A stretch of DNA of 64,000 nt from Isosphaeraceae bacterium (GCA_025356475.1 JANXSX010000043.1:62001-126000), one strand, 5' to 3'. Positions 8,585 to 18,090 are shown, counted from the stretch's first letter. A program made the numbers and translations. The notes: generated from the sequence alone by a model not told the origin.

Positions 8585-9610
8585 ATGTCGAGCACCAAGT
8601 CGCGGGGATTCACGCTCATTGAGTTGCTGGTCGTCATCGCGATCATCGCGGTACTGATCGCCCTGTTGTTGCCCGCAGTCCAGGCGGCTCGCGAGGCTGC
8701 CCGCCGCGCCCAGTGTGTGAACAATCTCAAGCAAATCGGGCTGGCAGCGCATAACTATCACGATGTTGTGGGCAAGTTCCCCACGGGGATGTACCTGCAC
8801 CCCGTGTTTGGACCTACGACCGGGACCGCCTGGAACAACGCGAGTTGGCTCGTGTTGTTGCTCCCTCAACTTGAGCAACAGCCTTTATTCAACGCGGTCA
8901 ACTTCAGCAAGATGATGGGGACGCAGATCGGCGGCGGCTGGCGCTGGAACCCGATCTATGCGGCTGGGGACGATAACAAGACGATTCGCCTTACGGTTAT
9001 GAATGCATTCATTTGTCCTTCGGACGATAGCCCGAATATCGACAACACGAATGCAGACGACCTGATCGGTCTTGACGCCGCCGGAACGTCTTACGTCGGA
9101 AACATGGGTGACAACTGTCTCGCATGTTCGGGAGGTCTGAACGACCGGCTTGGTCAGGTGGTGCTTTGCGCCGACCTGAACCTTCCTTGCCGGCTTCCTC
9201 AGCTCGGCCACGCTCGTGTCACCGACCCGCAGACCGATAATGGATCACCAGCGGGAAGCGGGATCTTCTGGGCGTGGGGGTCGAATGTTGGCATCAATAT
9301 GATCTTGGATGGAACGTCTAACACGTTCATGTCGGGTGAACAGATCCGCAAAATCACCCGTTGGAATGCATGGGTCGAGGCCAACCAGACCATCGGTTCC
9401 ACCGCTGTACCCCTGAATTATAAGGTGCGTCCGGCAAATGTCGAGAATTGGACTCGCCAGTATACGTTCCGAAGTAATCACCCGGGGGGTTCTAACTTCG
9501 GTATGGCTGACGGCTCTGTGAAATTCGTTAAGAACACGATCAACTTCAACATCTACCAGGCACTCAGCACGCGGGCGAACGGCGAAATTATCTCCTCAGA
9601 CAGCTACTGA
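8585..9610 (+). CDS. DUF1559 protein with type IV pilin-like N-terminus
   Basis: Type IV prepilin/pseudopilin N-terminus: cleavage expected after Gly 8 in [12 protein letters not shown], followed by the long hydrophobic helix. The DUF1559 body (about 35-335) contains the family landmarks NNLKQIGLA and, near the end, H-X9-DG (HPGG...ADG). These proteins are massively expanded in planctomycetes; their role is not established, although pseudopilin-like assembly or secretion is the usual guess. A strong AGGAGGT (8570-8576) sits eight bases before the ATG. The small lipoprotein gene about 95 bases downstream is a common companion. Confidence 0.93.
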   Translation: MSSTKSRGFTLIELLVVIAIIAVLIALLLPAVQAAREAARRAQCVNNLKQIGLAAHNYHDVVGKFPTGMYLHPVFGPTTGTAWNNASWLVLLLPQLEQQPLFNAVNFSKMMGTQIGGGWRWNPIYAAGDDNKTIRLTVMNAFICPSDDSPNIDNTNADDLIGLDAAGTSYVGNMGDNCLACSGGLNDRLGQVVLCADLNLPCRLPQLGHARVTDPQTDNGSPAGSGIFWAWGSNVGINMILDGTSNTFMSGEQIRKITRWNAWVEANQTIGSTAVPLNYKVRPANVENWTRQYTFRSNHPGGSNFGMADGSVKFVKNTINFNIYQALSTRANGEIISSDSY

Positions 9611-9706
9611 GGGCCCGGGCCGAGGCTACACAGATGCTGAGCCGCCCTGGACTCATGCCGGGGCGTGACTCTCTAGACCGCAACAACCAGCCTGGAGAAT
9701 CGGATT

Positions 9707-10144
9707 GTGAGTAGATTCCATATTGCGCCCCGGATTTGGCTTGGGCTGGTCCCTGTTCTGGCTCTTGGTTTCGCGTCCACTGGTTGTGGGTCGGGAGGTC
9801 CCACGATGGGGAGAGTGTCGGGGACGGTGACTCTTGATGGCAAGCCGATCCCCAAAGGGACAGTGACCTTCATCTCAACCGATGGTCAACGCCCGAACGC
9901 AACAGGGAGTATTTCAGCGGGCGCTTACACACTCCAAACCGTCGAACCTGGCGATGGAGCGGTTGTGGGTGAGTACAATGTTGCAATCAGCGATATTGAT
10001 CCCAACGCCTTCAACACAGCCCTGCCGGGCGCAGCCCCGTCGACGCCAAAATCTGCCATCCCCAAGTACCTCGACGCAAGCGCGTCGGGCTTGACCGCCA
10101 AGGTCGAGAGCGGCAGCAACACTAAGGACTTTGCACTCAAGTGA
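9707..10144 (+). CDS. small lipoprotein, carboxypeptidase-regulatory-like domain
   Basis: 145 residues with a signal peptide and lipobox-like ASTGCGSG (Cys about 27). The remainder reads GRVSGTVTLDGKPIPKGTV and has the beta-sandwich pattern of the carboxypeptidase regulatory/transthyretin-like domain that planctomycetes often place after a DUF1559 gene. The start is GTG at 9707 with GGAGA about ten bases upstream. Inferred role: lipid-anchored periplasmic or surface partner of the upstream pseudopilin-like protein. A strong hairpin just past the stop closes the unit. Confidence 0.8.
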   Translation: MSRFHIAPRIWLGLVPVLALGFASTGCGSGGPTMGRVSGTVTLDGKPIPKGTVTFISTDGQRPNATGSISAGAYTLQTVEPGDGAVVGEYNVAISDIDPNAFNTALPGAAPSTPKSAIPKYLDASASGLTAKVESGSNTKDFALK

Positions 10145-10179
10145 TCAACTGAGTGAGCGGTCGATCCATGACAAGCGAA

Positions 10180-10209
10180 GATGTGAGTGTGGAGAAACAC
10201 ACTCACATC
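10180..10209. terminator. 12-bp perfect hairpin between convergent genes
   Basis: GATGTGAGTGTG (10180-10191), loop GAGAAA, exact complement at 10198-10209. It lies between the stop codons of two convergent genes (10144 and 10220) and could end transcription from both sides. No U-tract follows on either strand, so it is not a classical intrinsic terminator. Confidence 0.6.
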
Positions 10210-10219
10210 CATCTACTAC

Positions 10220-10816
10220 TTACTTTGAAGCCCGGTGTTCAGCCTGGCGACGGAGCCTCTGGCGAGCACGAGCGAGGATCGGGCCCACACTGTTCTCGGC
10301 GATTCCGAGTTCCTTACCGATCTGGCGATAATTCAGATACTTGAGGTGGTAGAGGCGAATCACCTGAGCCTCACGCTCGGTGAGCCCTTCGAGCATCCGA
10401 TCGACCTCCTCGGCCGCCGCGATCGGCTCGGATTCAATGTCGTCTTCCTCTTCGACACTCGCCCGGTGCGCGCTCGTGTGGCCGAGCTGTTCGTCCCGGT
10501 ACCGCTTCACTACTTCCTTCACACAGATCCGCCGAGCGACGACCGTCAAATACGTAGGGAGGGAACTCCCCCCCTTGAAACGGCGAAGCACCCCGTACTC
10601 GTCCTCAACAATCGCGAGGAAAACCTCCGACGCGATATCCTCAATGTCCGCCTCTGAGAGTTGAAGAGTCCGCGCGTGGCTGACGTGATGGATCACGTGG
10701 TAAATTAGTCCCATGTATCGATCAACGAAGTCGTTCCAAGCGCCGGGTTCCTTCCGCAGGCAACGCTCGATCAATTGTCGGTCGATGTCGCGTAGGGGCA
10801 CAGCGCATCTCCTCAA
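10220..10816 (-). CDS. sigma-70 family (ECF-type) RNA polymerase sigma factor
   Basis: 198 residues. Region 2 spans about 28-110, including a -10 recognition segment around DIEDIASEVFLAIVE. Region 4 spans about 138-190, with TEREAQVIRLYHLKYLNYRQ leading into the GIAENSVGPILARAR helix-turn-helix. The linker is acidic. No region 1 or 3, as in ECF or ECF-like sigma factors. No anti-sigma gene is adjacent; control may be exerted elsewhere or by a kinase. It is divergent from the response-regulator gene at 11129. Confidence 0.9.
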   Translation of the reverse strand: MRRCAVPLRDIDRQLIERCLRKEPGAWNDFVDRYMGLIYHVIHHVSHARTLQLSEADIEDIASEVFLAIVEDEYGVLRRFKGGSSLPTYLTVVARRICVKEVVKRYRDEQLGHTSAHRASVEEEDDIESEPIAAAEEVDRMLEGLTEREAQVIRLYHLKYLNYRQIGKELGIAENSVGPILARARQRLRRQAEHRASK

Positions 10817-11128
10817 AGAGGTGGGACATCCGTGCGAGACAAACCATGGCGACCACCTGGCCGCGAAAATCCCAGTTCATGTCATTCTACCCCACGGGCG
10901 CAAACGGGCAAGGACTTCGAGTTGTTTCAAGAGTGATACGATGCGTGGAGTATCTATGGGTGCCTTTCTCTTTGGCGTTTCGGTCGAGCACTAGCCGAGT
11001 TAAGATAAAATCGGGGGACGGAGTTTCCTGTGCCACAGACTGTACTCATGGCAAACTTTGACTCGCCGAAACTCAGTCGTGCAGGCCTTCCGCCCATCTA
11101 GGTCGATCGTTCCGAACTCTGCCGGAGA
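10817..11128. other. divergent intergenic region
   Basis: Separates the sigma-factor start from the response-regulator start. It must contain both promoters, but no consensus pair stands out. No coding potential I would support. Confidence 0.35.
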
Positions 11129-11596
11129 ATGGCCTTGGCTCTTCCGACCCCGCCACCCAAGATCCTGATCGCTGATGATAACCTTCAAAACGTCGAGCTT
11201 CTGGAGGCATACCTCGCCGAAGTCGATTGCGAGATCCGAACTGCTCACGATGGCGAGGAGACTCTCAAAGTCGTTGCCGAGTTCGCGCCGGATCTGTTGC
11301 TGCTGGACGTCATGATGCCTAGGCTCTCCGGGTTCGAGGTCTGCAAGAAGCTGAGGTCGAATCCGGCGACTAAGGATCTCCTGATCCTGATGGTCACAGC
11401 GCTGAATGAGGCGGCTGATTTCGAGCGAGGTGTCCAGGCGGGGACCGACGATTTTTTGACCAAACCCGTGAACAAAGTGGAACTCCTCTGTCGGATCCGA
11501 AGTTTGCTTCGGGTTCGACATCTTAAGAGTCAACTGGATCGTACACTCGCCTATCTCGCAGAATTCGAGTCAGAGAGCCGCGATGAAGGCAATTGA
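11129..11596 (+). CDS. response regulator receiver protein
   Basis: A CheY/PleD-like receiver domain (about 11-130). Acidic pair Asp 16/17 in LIADDN, phospho-acceptor Asp 60 in LLLLDVMMP, and conserved Lys 112 in TKPVN are all present. The C-terminal 25 residues form a short amphipathic helix, with no DNA-binding or enzymatic output domain. Role: stand-alone phosphotransfer or protein-interaction regulator. Its last 14 bases overlap the methyltransferase gene, so the two are translationally linked. No histidine kinase lies nearby. Confidence 0.9.
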   Translation: MALALPTPPPKILIADDNLQNVELLEAYLAEVDCEIRTAHDGEETLKVVAEFAPDLLLLDVMMPRLSGFEVCKKLRSNPATKDLLILMVTALNEAADFERGVQAGTDDFLTKPVNKVELLCRIRSLLRVRHLKSQLDRTLAYLAEFESESRDEGN

Positions 11597-12797
11597 CCCC
11601 AGCCCTCTGCCGCGAGTCATCATTGCGAAGCGGATGGCCCGGCCCTTCTTTGCTCATCATCCGTGGGTCTTCGCCGGTTCAATCGCCAAAGTTGAAGGCC
11701 AGCCCATCGCAGGCGGAGAGGTCCGGGTCGAGAGCTCGGAAGGTCAATTCATCGGTCGAGGGGTCTTCAACCCAACGAGTGCCATCCGAGTCCGACTCTA
11801 CCGCTGGGACGACGTATCGATCGATACCGAATTCTGGCGCGGTCAAATCCAACAGGCAGTCTCCCTCCGTACCCAGGTCCTGAACCTTCCCACAGACCGC
11901 CCTGCCTACCGGCTGATTTACTCCGAGTCGGATGGGCTTTCCGGACTTACTGTCGATCGCTACGACCGATGGCTTGTGGCCCAGGTCACCAGCCTGGCGG
12001 TCCATGACCGACTCAGCCTGATCGTGCCAATCCTTCGCGAACTCGAAGGGATTGAGGGTATCGTTGTCAGGACGGAACGGTCCATCGCAGCCAAGGAGGG
12101 GCTCACACCCCTGGATGAAGTCGCTTGGGGGACTGTTCCTACGAACCCGGTCGTTGTTGTCGAAAACGAGATTGAATACGAAGTCTCACTCAGTGCGGGG
12201 CAGAAAACGGGATTCTATTGTGATCAGCGCGATAATCGCCGGGCCGCCGCCATCTACTCGCCGGAAGCAAGTGTACTTGACCTCTTCTGCTTCACCGGCT
12301 CGTTTGGTTTGAATGCCTTGAAGCACGGAAGGTCGAACTCGGTCTATGGAATCGATTCGTCGGCGTCAGCAATCAATGCCGCAAGAAGAAACGCAGAGCG
12401 GAACGGCTTCAATGTCTCACAGGTTGAGTACGAGGTGGCCGATGTCTTCCAGGCTCTTGAGCGGCTTCGATCCGACAATCGCCGCTTTGGTAAGGTCATC
12501 TGTGACCCACCCAAGTTCGCCCAACGCTCTGCGGCGATTCCTGAGGCCCTCAAAGGGTATCTTCGATTGAACCGGGCCGCAGTCGAAGTCCTGGAGCCAG
12601 GCGGAGTTCTCCTCACCTGTTCATGCTCGGGCCTGATCGACCGCCCCATGATGGCCGAGATGTTGAGCCAGGTTGCCGAACTCTCGGGCCGCTCGATTCA
12701 GATCCTTGAGATTCGCAGCCAGGCCGCAGATCACCCGATCTCGGTCTCGTGCCCAGAGACCGGGTATCTGAAATGCTTTATCTGCCGCGTGGGTTAG
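11583..12797 (+). CDS. class I rRNA large-subunit methyltransferase, RlmI family
   Basis: 404 residues. The N-terminal PUA-type RNA-binding domain (about 10-90, with HPWVFAGSI) precedes a linker domain and a Rossmann methyltransferase domain. The SAM motif VLDLFCFTGSFGLNAL is near residue 230 and the catalytic-side motif ICDPPKFAQ near 305. RlmI-type enzymes make 5-methylcytosine in 23S rRNA, although motif and family alone do not fix the base. The start overlaps the response regulator by 14 bases; the stop overlaps the convergent gene by four. Confidence 0.88.
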   Translation: MKAIDPSPLPRVIIAKRMARPFFAHHPWVFAGSIAKVEGQPIAGGEVRVESSEGQFIGRGVFNPTSAIRVRLYRWDDVSIDTEFWRGQIQQAVSLRTQVLNLPTDRPAYRLIYSESDGLSGLTVDRYDRWLVAQVTSLAVHDRLSLIVPILRELEGIEGIVVRTERSIAAKEGLTPLDEVAWGTVPTNPVVVVENEIEYEVSLSAGQKTGFYCDQRDNRRAAAIYSPEASVLDLFCFTGSFGLNALKHGRSNSVYGIDSSASAINAARRNAERNGFNVSQVEYEVADVFQALERLRSDNRRFGKVICDPPKFAQRSAAIPEALKGYLRLNRAAVEVLEPGGVLLTCSCSGLIDRPMMAEMLSQVAELSGRSIQILEIRSQAADHPISVSCPETGYLKCFICRVG

Positions 12798-13591
12798 TTG
12801 TTCATCCCACGCGAGGACCGCTCACCTTGAGAACGTTCAGATTCACGAGCTTTAGGTTGGGGAGGAGCATCCGAAGAGACACAGACCTCAGCGGGGGTTA
12901 CCGGATCTGAACTTCCCACCCGACGTCGAGGGGGACGTTGTTCCTCAGGCTGGACGATCCGGAAGGGTGGTCTGCCGTTGGGATGCGTCAGCCCAGCCGC
13001 CGAGACGTCTTCCGGGATATTTCCCAACCGACCACGTTCCCTCCCATCAGCATCCGTGACCGCAATCCCTGAGATCCCCTCAGGCTGGACGCCAACCTGC
13101 ACCCCCATGACCTCGTGCGAGAGGACCATGCCGGATGTGCCGTCGCCGTTTAGATAGATTGCCGCGTGACTGTTGTGAACTCGGTCGCTGAACCGAAGGC
13201 CCGACGAACGGTCCTGACCGCTCGTCAGGTGGACGAGTTCATCACCATTGCCCGAAAGGGTCAGGGCCGCAGCATTTCCGTTGACCCCTTCCAGCCTGGC
13301 AAGAGGTACGCCCTCCATATCGAGGAGGGCAAGTTCAGGGGCACCCGAGCGATTCAGGCCCAATGTCGCCCTGATATTGCCCGCCTTGTCCCGAATCGCA
13401 AGCTCTTCCACAACCAAACGCTGTGTCTTCTTGACCCAGGTTGATCCCTCAGCGACAGCGACCATCGCCAGCACGAACAACGACGCGGATACCCACTTCA
13501 GCCGTCGATTTTCGCGTTCCAAGGTATCGAGGCGATCCGTCACCTTCGATAACAAAGCAAACACACCTGTCAGATCACTTACATTCATCAC
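12794..13591 (-). CDS. membrane-anchored coiled-coil protein with beta-rich ectodomain
   Basis: 265 residues. Residues 1-32 form a short coiled coil (LSKVTDRLDTLERENRRLK), 33-50 a single transmembrane helix, then a beta-rich region with repeating phrases such as ELAIRDKAGNIRATLGL and LALLDMEGVPLARLEG. The last ~50 residues are Pro/Arg/Glu-rich and disordered. Similar proteins of unknown function are widespread; I do not assign a role. The stop codon overlaps the stop of the convergent methyltransferase by four bases, leaving no room for a separate terminator. Confidence 0.75.
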   Translation of the reverse strand: MMNVSDLTGVFALLSKVTDRLDTLERENRRLKWVSASLFVLAMVAVAEGSTWVKKTQRLVVEELAIRDKAGNIRATLGLNRSGAPELALLDMEGVPLARLEGVNGNAAALTLSGNGDELVHLTSGQDRSSGLRFSDRVHNSHAAIYLNGDGTSGMVLSHEVMGVQVGVQPEGISGIAVTDADGRERGRLGNIPEDVSAAGLTHPNGRPPFRIVQPEEQRPPRRRVGSSDPVTPAEVCVSSDAPPQPKARESERSQGERSSRGMNN

Positions 13592-13752
13592 CAGCTCGCT
13601 TCCAGGAGAGTTGGAGTGCGATCCGCCACCAGTTCTGACGCACTACGAATCAATTCGTTAGTCTCCGTACAATATTGGAACCACACTCAAACGACAAGTG
13701 TAAAATACCAAATTTCATCTCGCAAACCTAATTCCTTCATGGTTCCAACTTA

Positions 13753-14466
13753 ATGGAGCAATTTGGACTGGTCTGCGGTGGGGATACGGGATACTTTGGC
13801 CTCCAAGAGCTAGCGATCGGCAAAAAGCTTATCATCTTCTCAGTCTGGAACTCCGAACAAAACGATTCTAAGGCTGTCACAAGCAAGCATCGCACGAAGG
13901 TCGTGTTCAAAGATGCCTCCGTTCGGATCGGTCGGTTCGGAGGAGAAGGGACTGGCGGCCAGTCATTCCCTGACTATGAGTGGAAGCTCAACCAGCCCTA
14001 CCGACTCAAAGTGTCATCCAAAGTTGTTGAGAATCGCACCGAATATTCCGGTTTTCTCTTCGTCCTTGAATCAAAACAGTGGAGACATCTGATCACGTTT
14101 TCAAGGATAACAAACGGCAAGAATCTGAAAGAATATCACTCGTTTATTGAAGACTTCAAACGAAATCGCACATCGACCTAACTGGCTCGCAGAGCAAAAT
14201 TTGGTGATGGATCGGTGACAAACCTCTTGGCAGTGATGGTCGCGATCACAAGGGCGAGGTTCACTGGAGATTCCAACCCAGCCACCAATATTGACGCCGG
14301 CCTGGCCGGTGACCAGTTCTACCTGGCCACCGGCGGGGATACCAAGAATGAACGGACGAGGCTGAGGGGGACGATCGTTCTTCCCGCCAAGGTAGCGATA
14401 AAGGAGGAGCGGGAGCCGACTCCCCCGCTCAAGAGTCTGGATCAGGACAGTTCAACCGACCAGTAA
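13753..14466 (+). pseudogene. DUF3472 protein gene split by an in-frame TAA
   Basis: Two open stretches in one frame (13753-14178 and 14182-14463) are separated only by TAA at 14179-14181. Read through, they form one continuous DUF3472 domain: GYFGLQELAIGKK and IIFSVWNSEQN early, RIGRFGGEGTGGQSFPDYEW in the middle, YHSFIEDFKRN just before the stop, then LARRAKFGDGS, TRARFTGDSNP and DQFYLATGGDT after it. The N-terminus has no signal peptide and starts within the domain, so the 5' part is lost too. The region also looks less GC-rich than its neighbours. The 3' end overlaps the convergent HNH gene by 25 bases. Either a decaying gene or, less likely, a readthrough product. Confidence 0.75.
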
Positions 14467-15074
14467 GCGTTATCGAGAAATGCCTTCCAGCTTGTGTACT
14501 TTCGGTTGGTAAGCTTGAGGCCCAAAGTTGGGCTCGTCTTAGGCTGGACGGGTTCCTTGAAGAGTGCCATCCGGGCCTCAGTTGGCGTTCGCCCCCCTTT
14601 GCGGACGTTACACTTGAGGCAGGCGCAGACGATATTTTCCCAGGTTGCTCGACCGCCTCGACTGCGAGGCATGACGTGGTCGAGCGATAGCTCGCTCGTC
14701 GGAAACCGCTTGCCGCAATATTGGCAACGATTGCCGTCACGGGCGAAGATGTTACGCCGGTTGAACTTGACCTTCTGCTTAGGATAACGGTCGTAAGTCA
14801 GGAGACGAATCACCCGAGGCACCTGGATCTCGAACTGGACGGTGCGGATGTAATCGTCGTCAGGGCCCCGAAAATCGGCTCGTGCTTCTGAGACCTCACG
14901 CCAGCTCTCGAAATCGTAGGACAGATACCGTCCTTCGTCGAGTGTGACGACCTCGGCGAGGTCTTTGAAGAGGAGGCAGAATGCGCGGCGGACGGAGATG
15001 ACATGGAGCGCCATGTAGAGCTTGTTGAGAACGAGCACGCTGGCGTCGAGATGCGTTGTGGCACCGAGGCTCAT
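14442..15074 (-). CDS. HNH endonuclease family protein
   Basis: 210 residues. The C-terminal half (about 108-165) is a zinc-binding HNH module: CQYCGKRF, then LSLDHVMPRSRGG with the catalytic His, then an Asn-containing turn (WENIVCACLKCNVRKGG). The N-terminal ~100 residues (starting after LVLNKLYMALHVISVRRAF) are typical of a widespread chromosomal HNH subfamily that is not attached to restriction systems. Function in vivo unknown; probably DNA nicking or cleavage. No methyltransferase or mobile element lies adjacent. Confidence 0.88.
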   Translation of the reverse strand: MSLGATTHLDASVLVLNKLYMALHVISVRRAFCLLFKDLAEVVTLDEGRYLSYDFESWREVSEARADFRGPDDDYIRTVQFEIQVPRVIRLLTYDRYPKQKVKFNRRNIFARDGNRCQYCGKRFPTSELSLDHVMPRSRGGRATWENIVCACLKCNVRKGGRTPTEARMALFKEPVQPKTSPTLGLKLTNRKYTSWKAFLDNAYWSVELS

Positions 15075-15274
15075 AGGTGAGACTCTCCGGTTGAATGCGT
15101 GGCGGAAAGGTCGCGGAGGGCGGAACGGACCGAAACATCTTGGTCAAGGCTGGACAATAGCCATTACCGATCGGTTCGGAGGGCAAATTCGCCGGGCGTC
15201 ACGTTCGGGGCCAGAGAGTCGGGAGTCGTGTTTGGCGCACAAGGCGACAACCCTCCCCAGCCCACTCGGCCACA

Positions 15275-16402
15275 TCAGCGGGTTCGTGCGTCGTTTGCCT
15301 CCAGTGCCTGTCGAACAGCATTTCCAACCTCGGTCGTACTGGACTTACCGCCGAGGTCGGGGGTCCGGGGCCCCGGCGTCGCCAGAACTTTGGCGACCGC
15401 AGCGCGGATCTTATCGCCACCAGCTCCGAAATTGAGATGATCCAGCAGCATGGCGATCGAGAAGATGGCCGCGATCGGATTGGCGATCCCCTGACCCGCT
15501 ATGTCGGGCGCAGAGCCGTGAACAGGTTCGAACATACTAGGGAAAACATGCTCGGGATTGAGATTTCCCGAGGAGGCCAGGCCCATGCCCCCCTGGAGGA
15601 CGGCTCCCAAGTCGGTGATGATGTCGCCGAACATGTTGGTCGTCACGATCACGTCGTACCGCTCGGGAGCGACGACCATACGCATGCAACACGCATCGAC
15701 GTGATTGTAGTCCGTCTTGATCTCCGGGTAGTCGACAGCAACCTCGGTGAACGTCCTCATCCACAAGTCATGCGCAAATGTCAATACGTTTGTCTTGGCG
15801 ACCAATGTCACCTGTCCAGTGAAACCCTGGCCGCGATCAGCCTCAGAGAGTCCTCGGAAAGGGCGTGCCTCGCCGCGCGTCCTTGCCAAGTTGAAGGCGT
15901 ACCGAATACAGCGTTCAACCCCGACACGCGTATTGATTGACGTCTGGATTGCGACCTCTTCGGACGTCCCCTTGCGAGTGAAGCCCCCTGCCCCCACGTA
16001 CAAGTCTTCGTTATTCTCGCGAACGACGACCATATCGATCTGTTCAGGGCCTTTGTTCTTAATCGGTGTCTCAACACCCGGATAGAGACGGACCGGGCGG
16101 AGATTCACATATTGATGAAAGGCGAAGCGGAGCCTCAGCAAAATCCCTTTTTCGAGCACACCAGGCGCAACTGCCGGGTGCCCTACTGCCCCGAGGAAAA
16201 TTGCGTCGCACTTCTGAAGTTCATCTTGAACGCGGTCGGGCAGAACCTCACCCGTTCGGAGGAATCGTTCGCCACCAAGGTCAAAATGGACCAACTCGTG
16301 CCGGAATCCAATCGAAGGAGCGACATCATCAAGAACCGCCAGGGCCACTCGGGCGACTTCGGGTCCAACGCCATCACCTGCAATCACGCCAATCGTCGCC
16401 AA
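15275..16402 (-). CDS. isocitrate/isopropylmalate dehydrogenase family (LeuB-like)
   Basis: 375 residues of the NAD(P)-dependent beta-decarboxylating dehydrogenase family. GDGVGPEV begins the fold, RENNEDLYVGAGG and KTNVL hold catalytic Tyr/Lys, and TTNMFGDIITDLGA contributes metal-binding Asp residues. EPVHGSAPDIAG near the C-terminus is the NAD-binding signature. Best match is 3-isopropylmalate dehydrogenase (leucine synthesis), but tartrate/isocitrate-type members share these motifs and no leuC/leuD is nearby. It is divergent from the kinase at 16774. Confidence 0.85.
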   Translation of the reverse strand: MATIGVIAGDGVGPEVARVALAVLDDVAPSIGFRHELVHFDLGGERFLRTGEVLPDRVQDELQKCDAIFLGAVGHPAVAPGVLEKGILLRLRFAFHQYVNLRPVRLYPGVETPIKNKGPEQIDMVVVRENNEDLYVGAGGFTRKGTSEEVAIQTSINTRVGVERCIRYAFNLARTRGEARPFRGLSEADRGQGFTGQVTLVAKTNVLTFAHDLWMRTFTEVAVDYPEIKTDYNHVDACCMRMVVAPERYDVIVTTNMFGDIITDLGAVLQGGMGLASSGNLNPEHVFPSMFEPVHGSAPDIAGQGIANPIAAIFSIAMLLDHLNFGAGGDKIRAAVAKVLATPGPRTPDLGGKSSTTEVGNAVRQALEANDARTR

Positions 16403-16773
16403 CTCAGCCTCCCGCCTGTCACCATCTCAAGAAAACCACGTACTCTTAAAGTCAAATTAACTGTAATCGGTCAGTCGAGCCGCAACAAGAGGAGGCGGAG
16501 TTCTGCACCTATGCTCGGCCTAACGCTGAGGCCAGGTAAGGTACTTCACATTTCCAGCGACTCGCTGAATAGAGGACAGGTGCTGATTGCTCGGTGGTCG
16601 AGTACGATGGAAAGTGTGCTGGATTGACAAACCCATCGTGGGATTCATAATTCCCAGAGTTGGTCTCACGCACGTGTCCCATTGCACGACTTCTTCTCGT
16701 CGTCGTCGTCCCCAGCCTCTCATCGGTTTGTCTCTTCCGGGAACGACCTCAGATCCTGCAACGGGAGTAAGCC
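16403..16773. other. divergent intergenic region
   Basis: About 370 bases between leuB-like and kinase starts. A short AT-rich patch (about 16440-16470) lies close upstream of the leuB-like gene and may hold its promoter, but hexamers are poor. For the kinase only GGGAGTAAG immediately before the ATG is clear. Nothing else seen. Confidence 0.35.
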
Positions 16774-18090
16774 ATGGCCACCTCGACCGAAAGCAATCCT
16801 CCCGCCCCAGCGAGAAGCTCGGCAGGCCTGTCGGCACTGAATGAGTCGCATATTGAGCACGTCGTCGTGCGCCGAGGACTCGCAACACCACGTGAGATTG
16901 ATGCTTGTAAGGCCCATCTCGCTAAGCTGGTTCCCAAAGAAGGGGAGCCGACCAAGAACTTATTAGAGATCATGGTCGAGGCGAAAGTCCTCACCCGAAG
17001 CCAATCCCAGCGCCTGCTGAAAGACCTGAGCGTTAACGAGTCCTCAAAGAAGTTTGAGATCCCTGGGTATCAGATCCTCGATCGGCTGGGTAAAGGCTCG
17101 ATGGGGATCGTTTACAAAGCGCGCCAGACCAGCGTCGACCGCGTGGTCGCGGTAAAAGTCCTGCTCGACGCACTCGCACAAAATCGCGAGTTCATCAAGC
17201 GGTTCGACCGGGAAGCCAAGATCGCGGCTAAGCTCTCGCACAACAATATCGTGAACGCGATCGATGCGGGCCAGGTCGATGGTCATCACTACTTCGTCAT
17301 GGAATATGTTGAAGGGGGAACCATCAAGGATGAACTTGAGAAAGGGAAAGTTTTCGACGAAAAGGTGGCCTTGAAGGTCATCTTGGCTGTTGCCGAAGCC
17401 TTGAAGCATGCCCATCAGCGCGGCCTGATCCACCGTGATATCAAACCCGAAAATATTATCCTGACCAAAGACGGCGGCGTGAAACTCGCCGACTTGGGGC
17501 TCGCTCGCCTGACCGCCGACGAGAAGTGGGCCATGGCCGAAGCGGGGATGGCCATCGGCACTCCCTACTACATTAGCCCTGAACAGGTCCGTGGCCAGGT
17601 CGATGTTGACATTAGGAGCGACATTTACAGTATGGGGGCAACTCTTTACCACATGGTCACTGGTAAAGTCCCCTACAGTGGAGACACACCCACGGAAGTC
17701 ATGAGGAAGCATGTCGACAAGAATGTCGTGCTCGTTCCACCGGACCACCTCAATACGAGACTATCGAGTGGGCTAGGAATGGTCGTCGAGACCATGATGG
17801 CCAAGAATCGCGACAACCGTTATCGAACTCCGGATGACTTGATCCTCGACCTGAAATGCCTGGCACAAGGCGAGCCGCCGATGCTGGCTGGCCAGAAACT
17901 CGACAGTTTGGCAACCCTCTCCGAAGGGGAATCGACCGAAGACGATCATCGTCAAGGCTCAGCGACGAGCGAAGCAGAGATGATCGAAATGGCAGGTTAC
18001 GTCAACAGCCGCAATACGATGATTGCGGCTTTGGGGCTGTTGCTTCTGGTTTCAGTGGCAACCAATTTGGTCTTCTTGACGGCCAAGTGA
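16774..18090 (+). CDS. membrane-anchored serine/threonine protein kinase
   Basis: 438 residues. An N-terminal helical module (about 20-90: RRGLATPREIDACKAHL ... VLTRSQSQRLLKDL) precedes a Hanks-type kinase domain (about 94-365). ATP loop GKGSMGIVYKA, Lys 128, catalytic HRDIKPEN (His 220, Asp 222), DLG in place of DFG, and an SPEQ activation-segment end are visible, so it should be active. A single C-terminal transmembrane helix (about 415-435) would leave the kinase in the cytoplasm with almost nothing outside. No PASTA or other sensor domain. Ribosome-binding site GGGAGTAAG. Confidence 0.93.
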   Translation: MATSTESNPPAPARSSAGLSALNESHIEHVVVRRGLATPREIDACKAHLAKLVPKEGEPTKNLLEIMVEAKVLTRSQSQRLLKDLSVNESSKKFEIPGYQILDRLGKGSMGIVYKARQTSVDRVVAVKVLLDALAQNREFIKRFDREAKIAAKLSHNNIVNAIDAGQVDGHHYFVMEYVEGGTIKDELEKGKVFDEKVALKVILAVAEALKHAHQRGLIHRDIKPENIILTKDGGVKLADLGLARLTADEKWAMAEAGMAIGTPYYISPEQVRGQVDVDIRSDIYSMGATLYHMVTGKVPYSGDTPTEVMRKHVDKNVVLVPPDHLNTRLSSGLGMVVETMMAKNRDNRYRTPDDLILDLKCLAQGEPPMLAGQKLDSLATLSEGESTEDDHRQGSATSEAEMIEMAGYVNSRNTMIAALGLLLLVSVATNLVFLTAK

